DNA from: Parasedimentitalea huanghaiensis
GTDB lineage: Bacteria > Pseudomonadota > Alphaproteobacteria > Rhodobacterales > Rhodobacteraceae
Assembly (NCBI RefSeq): GCF_009753675.1
Contig: NZ_WQLV01000001.1
Span: forward strand, 1-64,000
DNA length: 64,000 nt
Reading direction: 5' to 3'
Numbering within the stretch: the stretch's first letter is position 1; each line of letters begins with the position of its first letter. The position numbers were made by a program, and so were the translations under genes. This document shows positions 8,171 to 17,792 of this stretch, piece after piece. The notes under the pieces were generated by a model. That model was not told the DNA's origin. It was given only the letters and a program-made list of their open reading frames with translations, and made no database searches.

Positions 8171-10372
8171 CTAGCGGACAGCCAGCGGTGCAGTGGCAAT
8201 AACTCTTCTATCAGCGCTCATAACATATCGAACTTCATAGCTACCCGGTTTACCCGGTACGTTGATCGTCAGCGGCGAACCATTTTTGGTGTAAGAATAA
8301 GTCTGGTCGTTTTCGCCCGGCCCACCAATTGCAATGATATCACCTCGATAGTCCGGACCACTCCATATGACTTCGATCTTTCCTCCCGCCGATGCGCTGG
8401 GCGGTGCTGACAAGGTGGCAGTTACCTCTGTCACGGTGATTTCTGATTTCGCCAGTGACTTTCGTTCGGTTCCGGCCAGATACTTCACAACGTAGTCACC
8501 GGGCAGCGCAGGAAGAGTGAGGTCGAGTGGTGTCCCACTTTTGGTGTAGCTGTAGTTCAGATAGCTGCGATCCGGTTCATCGGTTTTGCTGACGACAATG
8601 ATATCCCCTTTGTAATCCGGGCCCTGCCAATCAATTTGAATGGTGCTGCCAGCAGGCGCTGTCTCAGGGGCTGTCAGGCTGGCACCAATCTCAGTCACTT
8701 CGATTTCAGTTGTCGCCTGCACAACGCGATCTTGTCCGAGAATGTAACGGATTTCATATCGCCCGGGCTTTAGCGGCAATGTCAGGTCAAGCGGTGAACC
8801 TTGTTTGGTGTAAGTATAGGAGAGGTATTTCCTATTGTCGGCTCCGATTTCGGCCACCGCTATGATATCACTCCGATAATCCGGTCCGATCCAATCGACC
8901 TGCACGTCACTGCCTGCGGGTGCTGACGCGGGACCGCTCACTGAATACTGCAAACCAGTCACTGTCACCGGCACACGGGCCAGCATTCGGTTTTTCTGGC
9001 TCATTCGATAGACGATTTCATAATCGCCGGGATCTGGTGGCAGCATGAGTTCTGCCGGTGATCCATGTTTGGTATATACATAGTTGATCAGTTGATCCGT
9101 CCCCGGTTCGGTGACTGCGATCACATCACTTTTGTAATCTGGACCCCTCCAATCGATTAGCACTGAGGCGCCAGCGGGCAGGGTGTCTGGTGGTGTAACC
9201 GAGGCCTCAACCGGGGTGACTGTGATAGTCTGAGTGGCCAGCACCTTGCGATGATCACTTGATACATATCGTAGCTCGTATGCACCTTCCTCCGAAGGCA
9301 TCATCAGATCCAGAAGAGGACCGTGTTTTGTATAGGTGTAGTTGATCCAAGGGGATGAGGTTTCCGGGTCGGCGACGGAAATCAGATCACCCTTTTGGTC
9401 TGGTCCAGACCAGCGCACTTGTATCGTGGAACCGGCAATTGCGGTTGCAGGCCCTTCGATCGTGGCCGAAGGACGAAACTCTGGCAGCTCCAACACGACC
9501 TGTTTGTCTACAGACCCGATGCCAAACCGTTTTTCCACCGTTTCCTCATCAGCGATTCTGAGGACCGAGATTACGTATTCGCCGCGGTCCAGTTCGGTCC
9601 TGATGTCCGCAACTGCCTGGTTTTCGAGAATTGTCCCGTCTGGTGAGGTCAGGTTCCAGATCAAACCTTCGGTGATACGTGGGCCATTGCGCCCATCAAT
9701 TGCATGAGCACGCAGGCTAACGGGATCAGGCTCTGGTTCTGGGGCTGGCGTAGCTATCACCGCTAGTGCAGTGCTTAGCTCAGCAGCAGTATCCGCCGTT
9801 CTGAACGTGCCGCCGGTTTCTTCGGCCAGACACCGCATCTGGGCAATTGCTTCGGGATCTCCGATATTGAACCCGACAACATGGGCGGTGAAATCAACAC
9901 CTGACTCTTCTAGCGCACGTGCTGCGGCGCACGGGTCTGGATTGCAGGTTTCAATCCCGTCAGAGACTAGGATAACTGTGGCCTTCTCCTCGGTATAACG
10001 CAGTGCTTCGGCGGCGTTGATAACCGCGTCCGTCATTGGCGTTTTCCCTTTGGGCTTGATCGAATTTACCGCTTCGACGATCGCGCCGCGTTGATCAACC
10101 TCAGGGGGGATGATCGTTTCGATGTCACTGCAATCCCCCTTGCGGCGATGACCATAGACCGTCAGCCCGAGTTCCTGGTTGTCAGGCAGTGTCTTGATCA
10201 ACTCTCCAACCACGTCCTGGGCGATTGAAATCTTGGCCGTACCGTCGATCTGCCCCCACATCGAACCCGATCCATCAAGTACCAAAATGGCTCGCGACTG
10301 CTCTTGTGCGGTGCTTGCTGATGGCGCGATAACGAATAATGCAGTGACGACAGCAAGAAGTAATCTGATCAT
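8171..10372 (-). CDS. Secreted VWA-domain protein with five tandem beta modules
   Basis: The 733-residue protein has a signal peptide (MIRLLLAVVTALF ... STAQ), then a von Willebrand A domain with an intact metal site DGSGSMW (D33) and later VSDGIETC. After about residue 290 come five copies of a module of roughly 85-90 residues with the signature PAGSxIxVDWxGPDYKxDIIAV ... YTYTKxGxPLDLTLP ... YEIRY. ATG 10372 is chosen because GGACTGAGG lies just before it; the alternative TTG at 10396 lacks a site. The modules look like beta sandwiches that stack into a rod. I infer an envelope or exported adhesion/assembly protein. It is transcribed toward the caspase-like gene. Confidence 0.8.
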   Translation of the reverse strand: MIRLLLAVVTALFVIAPSASTAQEQSRAILVLDGSGSMWGQIDGTAKISIAQDVVGELIKTLPDNQELGLTVYGHRRKGDCSDIETIIPPEVDQRGAIVEAVNSIKPKGKTPMTDAVINAAEALRYTEEKATVILVSDGIETCNPDPCAAARALEESGVDFTAHVVGFNIGDPEAIAQMRCLAEETGGTFRTADTAAELSTALAVIATPAPEPEPDPVSLRAHAIDGRNGPRITEGLIWNLTSPDGTILENQAVADIRTELDRGEYVISVLRIADEETVEKRFGIGSVDKQVVLELPEFRPSATIEGPATAIAGSTIQVRWSGPDQKGDLISVADPETSSPWINYTYTKHGPLLDLMMPSEEGAYELRYVSSDHRKVLATQTITVTPVEASVTPPDTLPAGASVLIDWRGPDYKSDVIAVTEPGTDQLINYVYTKHGSPAELMLPPDPGDYEIVYRMSQKNRMLARVPVTVTGLQYSVSGPASAPAGSDVQVDWIGPDYRSDIIAVAEIGADNRKYLSYTYTKQGSPLDLTLPLKPGRYEIRYILGQDRVVQATTEIEVTEIGASLTAPETAPAGSTIQIDWQGPDYKGDIIVVSKTDEPDRSYLNYSYTKSGTPLDLTLPALPGDYVVKYLAGTERKSLAKSEITVTEVTATLSAPPSASAGGKIEVIWSGPDYRGDIIAIGGPGENDQTYSYTKNGSPLTINVPGKPGSYEVRYVMSADRRVIATAPLAVR

Positions 10373-10640
10373 GTCCTCAGTCCTTTTGCATAGCAAAACA
10401 GAGAGATTGCGGTAGGAATTTGCCGACCAAGTGTGGTTGGGCTCTCACCGTTTGGTCGTCGTTAATTGGCAAAGCACGAACTTCTGTCTAGGTTTCAAGC
10501 CAGAATTCAGGTGCAACCACGGACAAACCGTAACAGGTGCTCCGATCTGCAATCAAATAGATGGCCTTTCCCCAAATTCAATCCAGTTCAGTTCCTCAGG
10601 TAAGCATTGCAACGCCTGAAGCGCCTAAGGAGGCTGTCCG

Positions 10641-11714
10641 ATAACCACACAAAACGGCTATCTATTGATCGCTGATATTTCCGGCTACACCCAGTTTCTG
10701 ACATCTTCTGAACTTGAGCATGCGAACCCAATTTTGCAGTCATTGCTAAGTGCTATGGTCGAACAGGTCGGCGAACCGCTACAGTTCTGGAAAATGGAAG
10801 GCGACGCGGTACAGGCCTATTCAACACAGCAGGGCTTTCCCACTGGCGAGACTTTTCTGGCCACCTGTGGGAACCTCTACAATGCCTTTGCGACCCGCCG
10901 GCAGAACATCATCGCCAACACCACTTGCACCTGTCAGGCCTGCGCCAATGTGACTGGATTGGACCTAAAGATCATTGACCACCACGGGGAATTCGAAGAG
11001 ATGCAAGTTGGCCCAATGAAAGACATCTCGGGGGCGGATGTGATATTGGTTCACCGGATGACAAAGACCGATGTTGGCTCCGTCACAGGCATCCGCAGTT
11101 ACGCCCTGTTCAGTGAGGCGGCGGTGAGGGCCATGGATATCGAAGATGCGCTGGTCCCGTATTCCCACCCCTTTGAGCACTTTGGCGAGGTTTCGATGCA
11201 GGTCTATGATCGGGCAAAGCCTGGGAGAGCTTCCGCGTAGCTGTGAACATTTTTTCTTGGAAGAAACGGATGGCGTCTGGATCTACCATCGCCATTTTGA
11301 TCTGCCGATTGTCGCAATCTGGGATGCCTTGACCGCCCCGGAACTTAAACAACGCTGGATGGACGGTATGATATCGGTGACGGTCGAACGACCAAAAGGA
11401 CGTATTGGCGCCGGATCAGGATATCATTGTGCCCACAAAGCTGCCGACTTTCGTTATTGGGTCACGGATTGGGAACCCTTTGAATATTTTCCACGCGTAT
11501 CCACGATCCGGGCCGGGAGAGCATCAGTAAGCCTGAGACGTACCAGCTGAAACCAACCAGTACAGGAACTGACTTTCGCTACACCATTGGCCAGGCCCAT
11601 GATGCCGAGGGAAATCGTTCTAAGATTTCGGAACAGGAGGCTGTTGGTTTTCTTTCGGAATTCTGGCCGGTTTGCTTCGATGAAATGGAAGCACTGCTCC
11701 GCAATGTTGAATAG
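10641..11714 (+). pseudogene. DUF2652-SRPBCC protein gene broken by three one-base losses
   Basis: Read through, the gene would give about 358 residues: an N-terminal DUF2652 (cyclase-like) domain beginning GYLLIADISGYTQFL, and a C-terminal SRPBCC/START-like domain beginning near FFLEETDGVWIYHRHFDLP. The frame is lost three times, each in a homopolymer: G-run 11212-11214, T-run 11250-11255 and T-run 11487-11490. Adding one base to each restores a continuous protein ending at TAG 11712. AAGGAGG at 10627-10633 lies seven bases before ATA 10641, where family members have their start, so the initiator also looks altered. TTG 10665 would cut conserved residues. This is either true decay or assembly error. 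Confidence 0.8.
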
Positions 11715-11880
11715 TCATTGATCCATATAGCTGGGATTGAGTGTTGCCCAAGCCAGTTGAGCCACTGGCTGTCCGCCGGGACAAGACTTTAAAAACCGTT
11801 GGTATGGCGATCCGTTAAAAGTGAGCTATCTTTGATCGATCCAGCCAATTACTGGCTGTGTTATCAAACCGGAGGTCTCC

Positions 11881-12294
11881 ATGACACTTAAGCAATCCGC
11901 TCAACAGTTCTTTGATGCATGTGAGACTGGAAAAGGGTGGGAGATCTGCAAGCAATGGTGCCACGCCCAAGCGACGTTTTCAGCACAGGCTGATGCCCTT
12001 GCAGAGGTCTCGACGCTCGAAGGTTATACCGATTGGATGAAGGGGTTGCTGACACCAATGCCGGATGGGCACTACGAATTGAAATCCTTTGCCGTGGATG
12101 ATGAACGAGGCAATGTGATGGCTGCAGCAGTGTTCCACGGGACCCATACCGTTGATGCCGGGTCAGGTGCGCCAACGGGCAAATCCGTTTCTGCCGACTA
12201 TGTTTATGTGATGGATTTCGACGGTGAGAAAATCAAACACATGACCAAGATCTGGAATGATGGCCACTCTCTGAAACAACTCGGATGGGCGTAA
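11881..12294 (+). CDS. SnoaL-like / NTF2-fold protein
   Basis: The 137-residue protein has the composition and pattern of the NTF2-like SnoaL family: an N-terminal helix (SAQQFFDACETGKGWE), a central TLEGYTDWMKGL, and a C-terminal strand DYVYVMDFDGEKIKHMTKIWNDG. Members are small cone-shaped enzymes or ligand binders such as ester cyclases; the substrate cannot be read from sequence. GGAGG lies five bases before the ATG. It follows the broken DUF2652-SRPBCC gene on the same strand by about 165 bases, and a shared function is not evident. Confidence 0.75.
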   Translation: MTLKQSAQQFFDACETGKGWEICKQWCHAQATFSAQADALAEVSTLEGYTDWMKGLLTPMPDGHYELKSFAVDDERGNVMAAAVFHGTHTVDAGSGAPTGKSVSADYVYVMDFDGEKIKHMTKIWNDGHSLKQLGWA

Positions 12295-12710
12295 CAAGCA
12301 TATTGAGACACTGAGCGCAGGCCCCGACCAATTGTCCATTTACGATGGCTGGATTTGGTTTGCCCGGTGTCCGCTCTTACAACGATTGGCTCCTCTCACA
12401 GGCAGACGCAGATACCCATTGTAGGGCATGTTTGAAAACCGGTTAGAGCAGGAACCATTTCTCCAGTCTGCTCCCCGCCCATTCTGTTAAAATTCCCTAC
12501 CAACGGCATCGTTCTCAGGGCGCGCTAGGACGGTGAATGCAATACACCGTTCAGATAACATTTTTCGAATGTAATTGTTCGCGAACAATAGTTTATCAAC
12601 GGTGCCTTTTCACTGCACATAACCGCGGGTCACCTTCCGCTTGCAGCAAATGTTGCAATTCTAGTATTGGCAAATTGAGTGCTAAAAGAATTTTTTTGTA
12701 AGGCAATGTA
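12295..12710. other. Intergenic region upstream of the S41 peptidase gene
   Basis: I see no gene in these 416 bases. The one notable element is the perfect 16-bp palindrome at 12574-12589. The part after it is AT-rich and probably carries the promoter of the S41 gene, but no clean -35/-10 pair stands out. Confidence 0.5.
12574..12589. promoter_or_regulatory. Perfect 16-bp palindrome, possible operator
   Basis: ATTGTTCGCGAACAAT is its own reverse complement and lies about 120 bases before the GTG start of the S41 peptidase gene, in an AT-rich stretch. This is typical of a dimeric repressor site. No regulator gene is adjacent, so the binding protein is unknown. Confidence 0.5.
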
Positions 12711-14042
12711 GTGCGAAATTTACTTAGGCTATCTGGTTCTGCGTTGGCCCTCTTATTTTTGGGTTTTGGTCTAAGCTGGCTTTGGGTGATGCCCAAGGGC
12801 GAGCTGAAAGGGGTTTGGCAGTCTGACGGCTATGGGCTGGTAATCGACGTTGGTTCACTTTGGATTGATGTCTATGAACAGACCAAGGTCAGCTGTTTGC
12901 ATCAGTCACGCATACCGTCACATCTGAGCCTGGTGAACTGGCTTGAAGATGTGACGTTTGGGATGGAGGAAGACCGGCTGCGTCTTGATGTGTCTGGTGT
13001 GCTTAATCCGATCATGGCGGATGGGATCCCGGTTCTTCCAGATCTCTGCCATACAGCAACGCCCAAAGCCCCCGGTACTACACAAGAGAATTTTGACGTG
13101 GCCTGGCAGGTTATGCAGGAGCATTATGCTTTCTTCGATTTACATGGAGTAGATTGGAGCGAAAAGCGTAAGACGCTGCGGCCTTCTGTGGATGCTGTTC
13201 TGGACGACACCGCGTTATTTGCCCTGCTGAGCAAGCTTTTAACCGGGCTAGACGACGGCCATACCTATATCCAAACGCCCGGTGACGGGTTCTCCCCCGA
13301 GTTGACCGACCCATGGCATGCCGAGCGTGTTGCGTTTTCAAAGGTAACTGCAGGGGCAGTTCGTGAAGGGCTGACCAAAGTAGACGGAAGCCAACTTAGC
13401 TATGGTTGGTTGACGCCGGAGATTGGGTTTATCTCATTTGCGGGGATGTCAGTTGCCTCTGTTAACGGCCACACCGACTCGGTTGTAGCGACCAGGGCCT
13501 TCGCTGTTGTTGCACAGGAATTGGCAGCGGCAAAGGCCATCGTGTTGGATATACGGTTCAACCCTGGTGGGTCAGATGACGTTGCACTGGCCTATGCCAG
13601 TTTTTTCGTAGATGGAGGCGTTCCCGCCTTTACCAAATCCACGCGTAACGTATCCGGTTATACATCACCATTTACCGCAATGATCCCAGACACGCCCATT
13701 TCATTCGATCAGCCCAGCCTGCTTCTTACCAGTAACTATAGTGCAAGTGCGGCTGAGATATTCGCCCTCGCGATGCAGCCATTGGAGCACGTTCAAAGTC
13801 TGGGCACCACAACATCAGGTGGATTGTCAGATATCATGGAGGTCAGCTTACCTAATGGGTGGCAACTCGGATTTTCGCATCAGCGCTACCTAACGCTTGA
13901 TGGCGTCCTTTATGAAGGCCTTGGCGTTCCGGCGCATTGGCCCCGTGCGATGGATGTCAGCGGGTTTCGCGCAGGCAACGACAGCCTGTTGGAAGAGGCA
14001 AAGCAGCGTCTTACGGCACAGATTTCCGTCTCTTCGGACTGA
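12711..14042 (+). CDS. S41 family C-terminal-processing-type peptidase, membrane-anchored
   Basis: The 443-residue protein has one N-terminal hydrophobic segment (about residues 8-27), which is a signal anchor or signal peptide, and a C-terminal S41 peptidase domain. Seen motifs are LTGLDDGHTYI (about 178-186), IVLDIRFNPGGSDD (about 276-290) and TSNYSASAAEIF (about 340-351), in which S344 is the likely nucleophile. No PDZ domain is apparent, so it resembles the TSPc-only, tricorn-like branch rather than CtpA. GTG 12711 is preceded by AAGG. It likely acts outside the inner membrane; substrates are unknown. Confidence 0.8.
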   Translation: MRNLLRLSGSALALLFLGFGLSWLWVMPKGELKGVWQSDGYGLVIDVGSLWIDVYEQTKVSCLHQSRIPSHLSLVNWLEDVTFGMEEDRLRLDVSGVLNPIMADGIPVLPDLCHTATPKAPGTTQENFDVAWQVMQEHYAFFDLHGVDWSEKRKTLRPSVDAVLDDTALFALLSKLLTGLDDGHTYIQTPGDGFSPELTDPWHAERVAFSKVTAGAVREGLTKVDGSQLSYGWLTPEIGFISFAGMSVASVNGHTDSVVATRAFAVVAQELAAAKAIVLDIRFNPGGSDDVALAYASFFVDGGVPAFTKSTRNVSGYTSPFTAMIPDTPISFDQPSLLLTSNYSASAAEIFALAMQPLEHVQSLGTTTSGGLSDIMEVSLPNGWQLGFSHQRYLTLDGVLYEGLGVPAHWPRAMDVSGFRAGNDSLLEEAKQRLTAQISVSSD

Positions 14043-14239
14043 TTTTATTGAGGTTAGGCTCCCCGAAGACGTGATCCGAATGCAGTTTAATGCGTTTGCG
14101 TAAGGCACGTCGATGGATGGCGTCGGCCACTCGATGACAATTTCATCTGGGTGTGGAACTGGGGGGCGGCAGGGCATGACCCTGAACAAAGGCGCGCGAC
14201 CCAAGGTGTGAGAGCAAATGTGCCAAATCAAGAAGAGAA

Positions 14240-14386
14240 GGTGCGGTTGCAACAGTCATAAGGCAGATCAATAAAATAAATAAAGAGGGGACACTGTAGA
14301 AACGGTGTGGCTTACTAAATCAGTCAGATACCGAATATCCCAAGTACCAAAAAAGCTTTCTGCCTTGCGTTTGTTACAACCGCACC
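14240..14386. mobile_element. 147-bp MITE-like element with 28-bp imperfect inverted ends
   Basis: The left end starts GGTGCGGTTGCAACA at 14240 and the right end finishes with the matching inverse at 14386. Aligned over 28 bases (14240-14267 against 14359-14386) the ends differ at five positions. The interior is AT-rich and has no open frame. I see no clear target-site duplication. The structure fits a small non-autonomous transposable element or a collapsed insertion sequence lying upstream of glnE; the parent IS is not identified. The rest of the 14043-14512 gap holds no recognisable gene. Confidence 0.5.
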
Positions 14387-14512
14387 AAACATTTAGCCTT
14401 AAAGTTGACCATAGGGTATGCGGGTATTCCTGACCTTTTGAAGACGGTAGTTTTGAGCCATAGTTTCGTTTGATGCATTGACGCGGCAGAGCTGTCGGAA
14501 CAGTCTGCCGAT

Positions 14513-17308
14513 ATGAAAAACTCTTTGACCATTCTCCGCCTGCCACGCCCATTTGATCCTGAACTTGGGGCGGACGCCCGTGCTCAGGTTCCTGCTCTGG
14601 ACGGCGATCTGGCGGCGCTTGTGTACGGCGCAGCCGGGTCAAGCCCTTACCTGAAAGAGTTGATCGGGCGCGAGGCCAGCTGGCTGGAAGAGGCGTTGGA
14701 TGACCCTCAGCTTGCAATGACACAAGTGTTTGATGCCTGTCGTGCTCTGGCCCCAGATCAGATGAAACCGGGATTGCGACAGGCCAAACGAAGGGTGGCA
14801 CTACTGACGGGTTTGGCCGATTTGGGCGGCGGCTGGAGTTTGGAACGGGTGACCGGTGCACTAACCGACTTTGGCGCGCTGGCAGCAGATGTGGCGATTA
14901 AAGCAGAGATTGCAACCTTGATCCGCCGAAAGAAACTGCCGGGTATGGTTGAAGATGACATTGCCACGGCTGCGGGCCTTAGCATTCTGGCGATGGGCAA
15001 GATGGGCGCACATGAGCTGAACTATAGTTCAGACATCGATATGATCTGCCTGTTTGATGAAAGCCGGTTTGATCCCGATGATTTTTTTGAAGTCCGTCAG
15101 GGGATGGTGCGTGCGACGCGCAATATGTGCGCAACGCTGAGTGACCGAACGGCTGATGGCTATGTCTTTCGCACCGATCTGCGCCTGCGTCCAGATCCTG
15201 CCGTTACACCTGTGTGTCTGGCAATGGAAACAGCAGAGCGTTATTACGAAAGTCTGGGCCGCACCTGGGAGCGTGCCGCGTACATCAAAGCCCGCGCCTG
15301 TGCCGGAGATCTGGCGGCGGGTGAGCGATTTTTGAAAACACTTCGCCCCTTTGTGTGGCGCCGCCATCTAGATTTTGCGGCCATTCAGGACGCCCATGAC
15401 ATGCGGCTTAGAATACGCGAGAACAAAGGGACGGGTGGAGCCATCGAGGTCCCCGGCCACGACATGAAACTGGGTCGCGGTGGAATCCGGGAGATCGAAT
15501 TCTTTACTCAAACCCGGCAGTTGATAGCAGGCGGGCGCGACGAAGGGCTGCGCCTGCGCGGTACGGTAGAGGGGCTGGCAGCATTGGCTGACCGGGACTG
15601 GATACCAGAAGAGGTTGCGGTGAAACTGACCGATCATTATTGCGCGCATCGCGAGGTCGAGCACCGCATCCAGATGGTACATGATGCCCAAACACATCAA
15701 ATGCCAAAGTCAGAGGATGGGCTGGCACGCGTGGCATGTTTGATGGGCCGCGATGTCGAAGACTTGAAGGAAGAGATCAAGGAACGTCTGAGCGAAGTTC
15801 ATGTACTGACCGAAGACTTTTTTGCACCCGGGCCTGATGCCAATCATGTTGCACTGTCCCATGATCTAAACGGCGATATCATCGCGCGCTGGCGCACCTA
15901 TCCTGCGTTGCGATCCGCGCGAGGTGCGCGGATTTTCGAAAGGCTCAAACCTGAACTGCTGTCACGGTTGAATAAAACCGCGAAACCGGCAGAGGCACTG
16001 GTGGCCCTGGATGGATTTTTGGCAGGGTTGCCCGCAGGGGTGCAACTGTTTTCCTTATTGGAAGCCAACCCTCAACTGATTGACCTGTTGGTCGATATCG
16101 CGGGCACCTCTCCAGCACTTGCCAGCCATCTATCACGCAATTCAGGCGTGTTCGATGCGGTGATTGGTGGGTCGTTTTTTGATGCCTGGCCTGGAGTTGA
16201 GGCGCTGGGGCATGAACTGGCAACCATCCTGGCACAGGAAACGGACTATGAGACGCAGTTAGACGCTGCCCGGCGCTGGTGTAAGGAATGGCATTTCCGG
16301 ATAGGAGTACATCACCTTCGCGGCCTGATAGGTGCACCTGACGCTGGGCGTCAGTATGCTGAATTGGCAGAGGCGGTGATTGTCGCAATTTGCCCCGTGG
16401 TGGTAGCACAGTTTGCCATCAAACATGGACCTCCTCCCGGACGCGGGGCTGCGGTTTTGGCCATGGGCTCATTAGGGGCCGGGAGGATCAATGCGCAATC
16501 TGACCTTGATGTCATTGTGATCTACGACCCGCAAGCGGAAGACACCTCTGACGGTAAACGTCCACTGGCAACACGTCCCTATTACTCCAGACTGACCCAG
16601 GCCCTGATCACTGCTCTGGCCGCCCCGATGTCGCAAGGACGCTTGTACGAGGTTGACATGCGGTTGCGGCCTTCCGGCTCAAAAGGGCCGGTGGCCACCA
16701 GTTTTACCAGCTTCATACACTATCAGAAAAACGAAGCCTGGGTCTGGGAACATCTGGCTCTCACCCGCGCCCGTGTTGTGGCTGGGGCCACAGGTCTTGC
16801 GCGCGATATTGAAACGTTTCGAAGCTCCGTCCTGTCGACACCAAATGACCAAAATAGGGTTCTGGCTGAGGTGGCTGAAATGCGCGCCCGTCTGGCCGCG
16901 GCCAAAAAGCCCGCTGGGATTTGGGATGCCAAGGTTGGTGGCGGCCGGATGATGGATATCGAATTGATGTCACAGGTTGGGGCGCTGTTGTCGGGCAACC
17001 CGGCGCAGAATGTCAGCGCAGGATTAAGGGGCACAGTCGCAAGTGGCTGGCTGAGCGTCGCTGAGGCGACACAGTTGCAGGAAGCTTATGATCTATTCTG
17101 GTCGGTGCAGACAGCAACACGCTTGTTGTCTGCGACCGGGATAAACACCTCCAATCTGGGCGAGGGCGGAGCACAGTTCCTGTGTCTCAGCACTGGCTTT
17201 GACAATCTGGAGGCATTGCAGAATAGCTTGGATGTAAGATACCAGGCCTGCGACGACCTGATTACCCAGGCCTTGGAGCGGGAGAGTGCGGATGTTGGGC
17301 AAGACTGA
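14513..17308 (+). CDS. glnE: Bifunctional glutamine synthetase adenylyltransferase/adenylyl-removing enzyme
   Basis: GlnE attaches AMP to glutamine synthetase and removes it again in response to PII and glutamine, so it sets nitrogen assimilation in the cytoplasm. The 931-residue protein contains both nucleotidyltransferase domains. The first has LAMGKMGAHELNYSSDIDMI (about 160-180) and FRTDLRLRPDP; the second has LAMGSLGAGRINAQSDLDVI (about 650) and YEVDMRLRPSGSKG. Both metal-binding DxD pairs are present. The length is usual for the family. No strong ribosome binding site precedes ATG 14513, so translation may be modest. A MITE-like element ends 126 bases upstream, and the downstream small gene overlaps its 3' end. 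Confidence 0.95.
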   Translation: MKNSLTILRLPRPFDPELGADARAQVPALDGDLAALVYGAAGSSPYLKELIGREASWLEEALDDPQLAMTQVFDACRALAPDQMKPGLRQAKRRVALLTGLADLGGGWSLERVTGALTDFGALAADVAIKAEIATLIRRKKLPGMVEDDIATAAGLSILAMGKMGAHELNYSSDIDMICLFDESRFDPDDFFEVRQGMVRATRNMCATLSDRTADGYVFRTDLRLRPDPAVTPVCLAMETAERYYESLGRTWERAAYIKARACAGDLAAGERFLKTLRPFVWRRHLDFAAIQDAHDMRLRIRENKGTGGAIEVPGHDMKLGRGGIREIEFFTQTRQLIAGGRDEGLRLRGTVEGLAALADRDWIPEEVAVKLTDHYCAHREVEHRIQMVHDAQTHQMPKSEDGLARVACLMGRDVEDLKEEIKERLSEVHVLTEDFFAPGPDANHVALSHDLNGDIIARWRTYPALRSARGARIFERLKPELLSRLNKTAKPAEALVALDGFLAGLPAGVQLFSLLEANPQLIDLLVDIAGTSPALASHLSRNSGVFDAVIGGSFFDAWPGVEALGHELATILAQETDYETQLDAARRWCKEWHFRIGVHHLRGLIGAPDAGRQYAELAEAVIVAICPVVVAQFAIKHGPPPGRGAAVLAMGSLGAGRINAQSDLDVIVIYDPQAEDTSDGKRPLATRPYYSRLTQALITALAAPMSQGRLYEVDMRLRPSGSKGPVATSFTSFIHYQKNEAWVWEHLALTRARVVAGATGLARDIETFRSSVLSTPNDQNRVLAEVAEMRARLAAAKKPAGIWDAKVGGGRMMDIELMSQVGALLSGNPAQNVSAGLRGTVASGWLSVAEATQLQEAYDLFWSVQTATRLLSATGINTSNLGEGGAQFLCLSTGFDNLEALQNSLDVRYQACDDLITQALERESADVGQD

Positions 17309-17567
17309 ATTGGACCCCAAGTCTCTGATGTATGAGGCGTATCGGATAGATGGGATTACCCCTTCACAATGTCGCAGCATTTTTCTGGATTGGGCGCTTT
17401 GCCTGCCTGCGGGGCAGAACAACCGTGATGCGATTCAGGTGATGCTGGATCGATATGGAACAAACAATCCTGACCATCCAATGAGTCTGGTCTTGCGACA
17501 GGGGCTAGAGGGTTCTGTAACTCCTAAACGGCGTGGAGGATGGCGTGGGCGGGAACGCCCCCAGTAA
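17292..17567 (+). CDS. Small conserved-looking protein coupled to glnE
   Basis: A 91-residue soluble protein starts at ATG 17292, inside the last 17 bases of glnE, so translation is probably coupled. A GTG at 17286 is an alternative start. Residues such as YRIDGITPSQCRSIFLDWALCLP suggest a small helical fold, and the C-terminus is rich in Arg and Gly. I do not recognise a family. The operon position suggests a link to nitrogen regulation or simply cotranscription. Confidence 0.6.
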   Translation: MLGKTELDPKSLMYEAYRIDGITPSQCRSIFLDWALCLPAGQNNRDAIQVMLDRYGTNNPDHPMSLVLRQGLEGSVTPKRRGGWRGRERPQ

Positions 17568-17792
17568 CCCAGACTGGCAGATATCTATCTCTCAATTGCG
17601 CTCAGTGGTGTTGTCGGCCCCGGGACTGAAAGTTTTAGATCACGACACATCTTACCGTCGTCATTTGCAGGCAATTGGTAGCCCTGATCGTCAAACAAAC
17701 GCCAACCTTGGTTTTGTCCAGATAGTCGCCCCTCTGTTCGGGCTGTTTTTAGGGGCCTTCCCATGATCCGGTGATATCGCTAAGAGAGGCCC

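Noticed and set aside
10431-10619. A 62-residue plus-strand frame before the DUF2652 gene.
   Set aside because: No ribosome binding site and no recognisable pattern.
14268-14861. A 197-residue minus-strand frame running across the glnE start.
   Set aside because: It is antisense to the glnE N-terminus, has no domain, and a MITE-like element overlaps its 3' end.
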